Source of the DNA: Clostridium thermopalmarium DSM 5974
Lineage (GTDB): Bacteria > Bacillota > Clostridia > Clostridiales > Clostridiaceae
DNA length: 64,000 bases
Assembly: GCF_002995795.1 (NCBI RefSeq)
Contig: NZ_PVXN01000068.1
Location: forward strand, 1 to 64,000
Direction of reading: 5' to 3'
Part shown: piece by piece, positions 59,103-64,000 of the stretch
Layout of the letters: each line of letters opens with the position of its first letter
Numbering within the stretch: position 1 is the stretch's first letter
Notes under the pieces: model-generated
Database searches by the model: none
Seen by the model: the letters and a program-made list of their open reading frames with translations, nothing else
Told to the model about the DNA's origin: nothing
Translations under genes and position numbers: made by a program

Positions 59103-60755
59103 TTGGGTAATTTTAAAAACAGCGTCGTATATCAGATATATACGAAATCATTTAAGGATTCAAATGGTGATGGTATTGGTGATATTAGAGGTGTTACGGA
59201 AAAGTTAGATTATATTAAGAGCCTTGGTGTAGATTATATATGGATGACTCCTTTCTTTAAATCCCCCTTAAATGATAATGGATATGATGTGGCAGATTAT
59301 CTTTCCATAGATCCTCTATTTGGAACCATGGAAGATGTGGAAGAATTAATTTCAGAAGCTGCCAAAAGAGATATAGGTCTGATGTTTGACATGGTTTTTA
59401 ATCATACCTCTACAGAACATGAGTGGTTTAAAAAAGCGCTAGCAGGGGAGAAAAAATATATGGATTACTATATCTTTAAAGATGGTAATCCAAATGAACC
59501 ACCTACCAATTGGGAATCCAAGTTTGGTGGTAGTGCTTGGGAATATGTACCACACTTAAAAAAATGGTATTTACATTTATTTGATAAGACACAAGCAGAT
59601 TTAAACTGGGACAATAAAGAAGTAAGAGATGAACTAAAGGAAGTCATTAGATTTTGGAAGAATAAAGGAGTAAAAGGTTTTAGATTTGATGTTATAAATC
59701 TTATTTCAAAACCAGAACAATTCCAAAATGATGAAACTGGTGATGGTAGAAAGTTCTATACAGATGGACCTCATGTTCATGAATATTTAAAAGAACTTGT
59801 GGCAGATACAGGAATAGAAGATATGATAACGGTAGGGGAAATGTCCTCTACCTCACTAGACAATTGTATTCGTTATACTAATCCACTAGAAAAAGAATTA
59901 TCTATGACATTTAACTTTCATCATTTAAAGGTAGATTACAAAGACGGAAACAAGTGGGAAATACAAGAACCGGATTATCGTGCTTTAAAGAAATTATTTA
60001 AAGATTGGCAAGAAGGTATGCAAGAAGGCAATGGTTGGAATGCACTATTCTGGTGTAATCATGATCAGCCAAGGAGTGTTTCCAGGTTCGGAAATGATAA
60101 GACTTATTGGAAACAATCAGCCAAGATGTTGGCCACTTGTATTCACTGCATGCGCGGAACACCTTATATTTTCCAAGGTGAAGAGATAGGTATTACTAAT
60201 TCTTATTTTACAGATATTGATCAATTTAAAGATGTTGAAAGTAGAAATTATTATGAAATTATGAGACAATCTGGAAAGACTCATGAAGAAGCTATAAAAA
60301 TTCTACAAGCTCGTTCTAGAGATAATGGAAGAACGCCAATGCAGTGGTCTAAGAGTAAGTATGCTGGATTTTCAAGTTCTAAGCCATGGATTGACTTGCC
60401 AGAAAACTATAAGAATATTAATGTTGAAGTAGAAGAATTAGAAGAGGACTCTATTTTACAATATTATAAGGAATTAGTGAAACTTCGTAAAGAAGAACCG
60501 CTTATTGCAGATGGAAAGATAGAATTCTTATATGACGATTTTGAAGATGTATTAGTATATAGACGCTTTGATGAAGATGAAGAAATACTTGTAATAAATA
60601 ATCTAAAAGAAAAAGAAGTTGTTCTAAACTTATCTAAGGATATTTCAGAATATAAAAAGCTATTAGGTAATTATGATAACATTATCCTAGAGGATAATAA
60701 AATAAAATTAAGACCATTTGAATGCGTAGTTTGCATATATTCTTCTAAATATTGA
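59103..60755 (+). CDS. treA: Trehalose-6-phosphate hydrolase (alpha,alpha-phosphotrehalase)
   Basis: A 550-residue GH13 enzyme that splits trehalose-6-phosphate into glucose and glucose-6-phosphate. It has SVVYQIYTKSFKDSNGDGIGD, DMVFNHTS, the nucleophile in GFRFDVINLI, the acid in VGEMSS and the second aspartate in FWCNHDQPRS. The only start that keeps the conserved N-terminus is TTG 59103, one base after the treP stop, served by GGAGGT inside the end of treP. Length and order (treP-treA) are as in other Firmicutes. Confidence 0.96.
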   Translation: MGNFKNSVVYQIYTKSFKDSNGDGIGDIRGVTEKLDYIKSLGVDYIWMTPFFKSPLNDNGYDVADYLSIDPLFGTMEDVEELISEAAKRDIGLMFDMVFNHTSTEHEWFKKALAGEKKYMDYYIFKDGNPNEPPTNWESKFGGSAWEYVPHLKKWYLHLFDKTQADLNWDNKEVRDELKEVIRFWKNKGVKGFRFDVINLISKPEQFQNDETGDGRKFYTDGPHVHEYLKELVADTGIEDMITVGEMSSTSLDNCIRYTNPLEKELSMTFNFHHLKVDYKDGNKWEIQEPDYRALKKLFKDWQEGMQEGNGWNALFWCNHDQPRSVSRFGNDKTYWKQSAKMLATCIHCMRGTPYIFQGEEIGITNSYFTDIDQFKDVESRNYYEIMRQSGKTHEEAIKILQARSRDNGRTPMQWSKSKYAGFSSSKPWIDLPENYKNINVEVEELEEDSILQYYKELVKLRKEEPLIADGKIEFLYDDFEDVLVYRRFDEDEEILVINNLKEKEVVLNLSKDISEYKKLLGNYDNIILEDNKIKLRPFECVVCIYSSKY

Positions 60756-60757
60756 TT

Positions 60758-60814
60758 TAAGAAAAAATATCGGCATAGTTTGGTATAGATTACCGGCTAT
60801 GCCCATTTTTCTTA
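60758..60814 (+). terminator. Intrinsic terminator of the trehalose operon
   Basis: TAAGAAAAA...CGGCATAG pairs with CTATGCCC...TTTTTCTTA across a 16-base loop; the A- and T-rich parts extend the stem. It may work on both strands. Confidence 0.8.
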
Positions 60815-60935
60815 TACATAATATCGTTCTTGTTAAATTGTTTAATAGCATATTTAAGAGCGATTATGAATATGATTTTCATTGAATAAAACTATGAATA
60901 AAAAGAGTATATGTGAAGGGCTGGAAATTAAGAAT

Positions 60936-61712
60936 ATGGTATTATATTTTTCAGGTACAGGAAATACAAAATATGTAGCAAAATTGATTTGTGATGGATT
61001 AGGTGATGAATGTATAGATTTGTTTGATAGAATTAGGAATAATGACAAATCGCCTTTGTATTCAGAAAAGCCTTATGTAATTTGTTCTCCTATATATGTT
61101 TGTGAAATGCCTTTGTTTTTGATGAAGTACTTAAGGTCAATAACATTTAACGGAAATAATAAGGTGTATTTTGTTTTTACAAGTGGTGGCTATTGTGGCA
61201 GTGCAAAAGTTCAAGCAAAACTATTTTCAATTAGAAAAAAATTAAAGTGTTTGGGCTGTGTGGAATTTGTAATGCCAAGAAACTATGTTGCTAATAATAA
61301 ATATTCTATGGATGATGAGGAAGTAATTCGTTTAAAGATTTCAAATGCTACTAAAAAAGTGAAGGAAGTTGTTGAAGACATTAAGAATGGAAGAAGGGTT
61401 AAAAGTCGACATGTATGGCTTTTTGAAATCTTGATTATTACTCCTTTTGCGCCGTTGTGGACAAAATATAAGCTAGTTGCAAAGGATTTTTATACTACAG
61501 ATGCATGTGTAGGTTGCCGAATATGCGAAAAGGTTTGTCCTTTAAATAATATTAAAGTTGTTGATAAAAAGCCTAAATGGGGTGAAAACTGTACCCATTG
61601 TATGGCGTGTATCTCCAAGTGCCCTAAAAAAGCAATAGAATATGGTAATATAACGCAGGGCAAAAAAAGATATCTTTTAAAAGATTATGTTTCTGCTAAG
61701 AGAAAAGATTAA
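60936..61712 (+). CDS. EFR1-family flavodoxin-ferredoxin fusion protein
   Basis: A predicted electron carrier of about 258 residues. The flavodoxin-like part (1-~150) starts MVLYFSGTGNTKYVAKLI, with the FMN phosphate loop SGTGNT, then CSPIYVCEMP and FVFTSGGYCGSA. The C-terminal part (~185-240) holds two 4Fe-4S motifs, CVGCRICEKVCP and CTHCMACISKCP. The start is uncertain: ATG 60936 fits the family N-terminus but has only a weak ribosome site, and ATG 60894 or TTG 60882 would add 14-18 residues. It is a single gene after the trehalose operon; its redox partner is unknown. Confidence 0.85.
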   Translation: MVLYFSGTGNTKYVAKLICDGLGDECIDLFDRIRNNDKSPLYSEKPYVICSPIYVCEMPLFLMKYLRSITFNGNNKVYFVFTSGGYCGSAKVQAKLFSIRKKLKCLGCVEFVMPRNYVANNKYSMDDEEVIRLKISNATKKVKEVVEDIKNGRRVKSRHVWLFEILIITPFAPLWTKYKLVAKDFYTTDACVGCRICEKVCPLNNIKVVDKKPKWGENCTHCMACISKCPKKAIEYGNITQGKKRYLLKDYVSAKRKD

Positions 61713-61788
61713 TTATGTTTACAAAACCAACTTGATGTTTGCTCAGTTAGATATGTTTCGACTTCATATTAACGTTCGGTGGAACAGC

Positions 61789-61846
61789 TGTCAAAAAAGC
61801 AGGCTAAATATCATTTATGTTGAGTGAAAAAAATGATATTTAGCCT
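61789..61846 (-). terminator. Intrinsic terminator of the efflux gene (- strand)
   Basis: A perfect 15-bp stem, AGGCTAAATATCATT (61801-61815) with AATGATATTTAGCCT (61832-61846). On the - strand it is followed by GCTTTTTTG, so it ends the drug efflux transcript. It may also stop transcripts arriving from the + side. The rest of 61713-61788 shows nothing. Confidence 0.85.
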
Positions 61847-61861
61847 ATTTGCTAGAAAATA

Positions 61862-63283
61862 TTATTTCTTGGATTTCTTATTGGTTAAGAATAAAGATGG
61901 AATAATCATTACCAAGCTAAGGATTAATGCCAACATGAAACCGTCGTGGTAAGCGGCAGTCATGAGCGGAATTGTTGGTGTTTTATCTTGAACCCTAAGG
62001 CTAACAACCGTTGCAAGCACTGCTGAACCAAAGGCACCACCGATATTTTGTACCAGCCTAGTTCCGACACTGGCTTGTGCGATTTCTTGTTTGACCATGC
62101 CAGTGTACGCATCAGTCATCATTGGCATGGTGACACCTCCTATACCTATACCGCGAATAAATAAGACAATAGCAATAACAATAAGTGAAGAAGTCTCGTT
62201 GAAGAAGACAAATGGGATGGTTCCCACTATAGCTAATGCTAAACTTACTAGAACAACATTACGTGCACCTAATTTATCAGTCATATTGCCGATCAATGGA
62301 CGAACAACTAACATACCGATACCCTGTGGAATCAAGATCAATCCAGTGTTTAAAACTGAAAAGCCCTTAATATTCTGGAAAAATAATGGTAATAACAACA
62401 TTGGACCGTTGGTAGCAATTCCAGCAAGGAACAAGCCAACTACGACAGCACTGAAATTTTTTGATTTAAACAAGTGTAATGGTAGAATTGCTTGGTCTTT
62501 TTTTATAGCAGCGTAAATAATGTAGATGGCTAAAATTATGATACCAGCAACAACATAAGAAATAGTGATGCTGTTGTTAAAAGTAGCATTTTTTGACGCT
62601 TTCGAAATTCCATAAATCAAAGATGCCGAACTAGCACCTAATAAAGTGATACCAATGAAGTCGAATTTGGCTTTTATATTTGCCGGTGTGAAGTCAGGAA
62701 GCTTCAAAATCATTAAAGTGATTGCGATAACACCAATTGGAATGTTGACAAAGAAAATATAACGCCATGACAAGAACTGGACAATCATAGCTCCAATAAC
62801 CGGGCCAAGGATTGGACCTAAGATCATTGGAATACCAACAGTTGACATCACTCGTCCCATTCGTTCTCTTCCGGCAACTTCAATAGCCAAAGTAGTCACT
62901 AATGTCATAATAAAACCAGCACTGACACCTTGAATAATTCGGGAAATAATCAATAAATAGATATTAGAACTAAGTCCTGAAGCAATGGAAGTTGCTAAGA
63001 ATACTATATTAGCACTAACCATTAACCATTTACCATTAAAACGTTGAACCATCCAGCCTGCAAGCGGTACTGAAATTGCCATAGCCAATACATAACCTGT
63101 AATTACCCATTGAATTGAATCAAGTCCAGTACTGAAATCACTGCTTAAGTGCTTGATTGCGATATTTACCATTGTTGAATCAAGCAGAGGCATAATTGCC
63201 CCAAGTACTAAAATCCAAGCAATGTTCATGATGTTCTTTGGAATGGACTCAAGCTCTGAGGCTTTTTTATTTGTACCTATCAT
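61862..63283 (-). CDS. DHA2-family (14-helix) multidrug MFS transporter
   Basis: A proton-driven drug exporter of 473 residues with about 14 membrane helices. The start is ATG 63283 (MIGTNKKASELESIPKNIM) because AAAGGAGG lies just upstream; the frame remains open 19 codons further without a site. DHA2 motifs are present: LDSTMVNIAIKHLSSDF in helix 1, VLAMAISVPLAGWMVQRFNGK, GFIMTLVTTLAIEV and GPILGPVIGAMIVQ. It resembles LmrB/EmrB-type pumps. It is divergent from a MerR regulator, and its promoter has MerR-type geometry. Confidence 0.93.
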   Translation of the reverse strand: MIGTNKKASELESIPKNIMNIAWILVLGAIMPLLDSTMVNIAIKHLSSDFSTGLDSIQWVITGYVLAMAISVPLAGWMVQRFNGKWLMVSANIVFLATSIASGLSSNIYLLIISRIIQGVSAGFIMTLVTTLAIEVAGRERMGRVMSTVGIPMILGPILGPVIGAMIVQFLSWRYIFFVNIPIGVIAITLMILKLPDFTPANIKAKFDFIGITLLGASSASLIYGISKASKNATFNNSITISYVVAGIIILAIYIIYAAIKKDQAILPLHLFKSKNFSAVVVGLFLAGIATNGPMLLLPLFFQNIKGFSVLNTGLILIPQGIGMLVVRPLIGNMTDKLGARNVVLVSLALAIVGTIPFVFFNETSSLIVIAIVLFIRGIGIGGVTMPMMTDAYTGMVKQEIAQASVGTRLVQNIGGAFGSAVLATVVSLRVQDKTPTIPLMTAAYHDGFMLALILSLVMIIPSLFLTNKKSKK

Positions 63284-63365
63284 AAATAAATCCTCCTTTG
63301 CAATGTAAGTATGTTTTGTCATTGATTTTTCAGTTGACAAAGCAATACATGATGTTTACAATGAT

Positions 63366-63396
63366 AGTATAAACTGTAACGTAACGTTCGAGTCAA
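63366..63396 (-). promoter_or_regulatory. MerR-type promoter of the efflux gene
   Basis: On the - strand: TTGACT (63396-63391), a 19-base spacer, TATACT (63371-63366). The spacer holds the dyad AACGT-T-ACGTT. Spacers of 19-20 bases are too long for normal sigma-A promoters and are the mark of MerR-family activation by DNA twisting. Confidence 0.75.
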
Positions 63397-63461
63397 GGTT
63401 TTTTTAAAAAATGATGGAAAAGATTAAGAATCTATTTAAATAGATAGAAAGAAGGATAAAG

Positions 63462-64000
63462 TTGAAAAGTGTAAATGAAGTATGTAAGTTATCAGGTGTA
63501 AGCCGACGTACCTTACAATATTATGATGAAATTGGGTTATTACCACCTAGTGCAGTGAAGGAATCTGGCTACCGTTTATATGACGATAACAGCTTGCGCC
63601 GCCTATGGAGCATATTGTTTTATAAGGAGCTTGGTCTTTCCCTTGAGGACATTCGATTGATACTTGATAATCCAGCGGAAATAGAAAAGGAGTTATTGAG
63701 GCAGCATAAGCAGGTTCTTTTAGAAAAACAATCTCAAATAGAAAAAATGATACATTCGGTTGATCGTATCTTGAATGATGAGTTTGATATTTCAATGCTT
63801 AGGGATTTTGATAAAAATAGAATTGAAGCATTAAAAAGAACGTATGCAAATGAAATACGACTGTTAAAGGAAAGCAGTTTTTTTCTTCCGGTAGCGAAAA
63901 GCAATATAATGTTGAGCAAAGTGAACAACAAATCTGTTTTAGAAAACGCTTATAAAATGGCACATATGGATTTCGATAAACTTATTGCCTTTGCTGAGGA
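63462..64000 (+). CDS. MerR-family transcriptional regulator (partial, runs off the window)
   Basis: At least 179 residues, open to the right edge. It starts at TTG 63462 after AAGGA. Residues ~1-70 form the MerR DNA-binding domain (VNEVCKLSGVSRRTLQYYDEIGLLPPS, GYRLYDDNSLRRLWSILFYKELG) followed by a coiled coil (~75-110). A TipAL-like or other ligand domain may begin at ~120, but is cut off. It lies 178 bases from, and is divergent to, the MFS efflux gene, whose promoter it probably controls. Confidence 0.88.
   Translation, partial: MKSVNEVCKLSGVSRRTLQYYDEIGLLPPSAVKESGYRLYDDNSLRRLWSILFYKELGLSLEDIRLILDNPAEIEKELLRQHKQVLLEKQSQIEKMIHSVDRILNDEFDISMLRDFDKNRIEALKRTYANEIRLLKESSFFLPVAKSNIMLSKVNNKSVLENAYKMAHMDFDKLIAFAE

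Noticed and set aside
62091-62516. A 141-codon + strand open frame inside the MFS gene
   Set aside because: Antisense shadow; the - strand frame has the conserved DHA2 motifs and a strong ribosome site.

Overview
This is a chromosomal window from a low-GC, endospore-forming Firmicute, most likely a Clostridium (cluster I). Evidence: very AT-rich sequence, strong GGAGG ribosome binding sites, several TTG starts, a GerS-like germination lipoprotein next to alanine racemase, and housekeeping gene order shared with Bacillus subtilis and clostridia. All identifications come from reading motifs and gene order; no database search was run.

Positions 1-44.9 kb are core genome in compact operons, nearly all on the + strand. 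They hold the end of a CstA-like transporter; acpS-nnr-gerS-alr-ndoAI/ndoA (equivalent to the B. subtilis dal locus); a split transketolase; a YitT protein; ftsEX, a CtpB-type protease and a MinJ-like PDZ membrane protein; uvrB-uvrA; an FHA-FtsW-PBP cell-wall operon; uvrC, a PHP hydrolase and murB; rapZ-yvcK-whiA and a YtoI-like regulator; asnA; a SAM-I riboswitch controlling O-acetylhomoserine sulfhydrylase; dnaE-pfkA-pyk; a DUF554 protein; and an RlmD-type RNA methyltransferase. Most units end in clear intrinsic terminators.

Positions 44.9-56.2 kb look like an accessory island with mixed strands and gene remnants. It holds two antimicrobial-peptide-type ABC transporters, each with its own divergently encoded two-component system: a BcrA-like ATPase plus ABC-2 permease with an OmpR/HAMP-kinase pair, then a BceRS-BceAB module. 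The BceB permease (52921-56118) is 1065 residues instead of the usual ~650. It carries an eleventh membrane helix and a complete platelet-activating-factor-acetylhydrolase-like domain with an intact Ser-Asp-His triad, predicted to lie outside the cell. This transporter-esterase fusion is the most unusual feature of the window.

Positions 56.2-64 kb hold a trehalose operon (treR divergent from treP-treA, with two perfect 16-bp operators), a flavodoxin-ferredoxin fusion, and a DHA2-type drug efflux gene divergent from a MerR regulator that runs off the end. The efflux promoter has the 19-bp spacer and central dyad typical of MerR-activated promoters.
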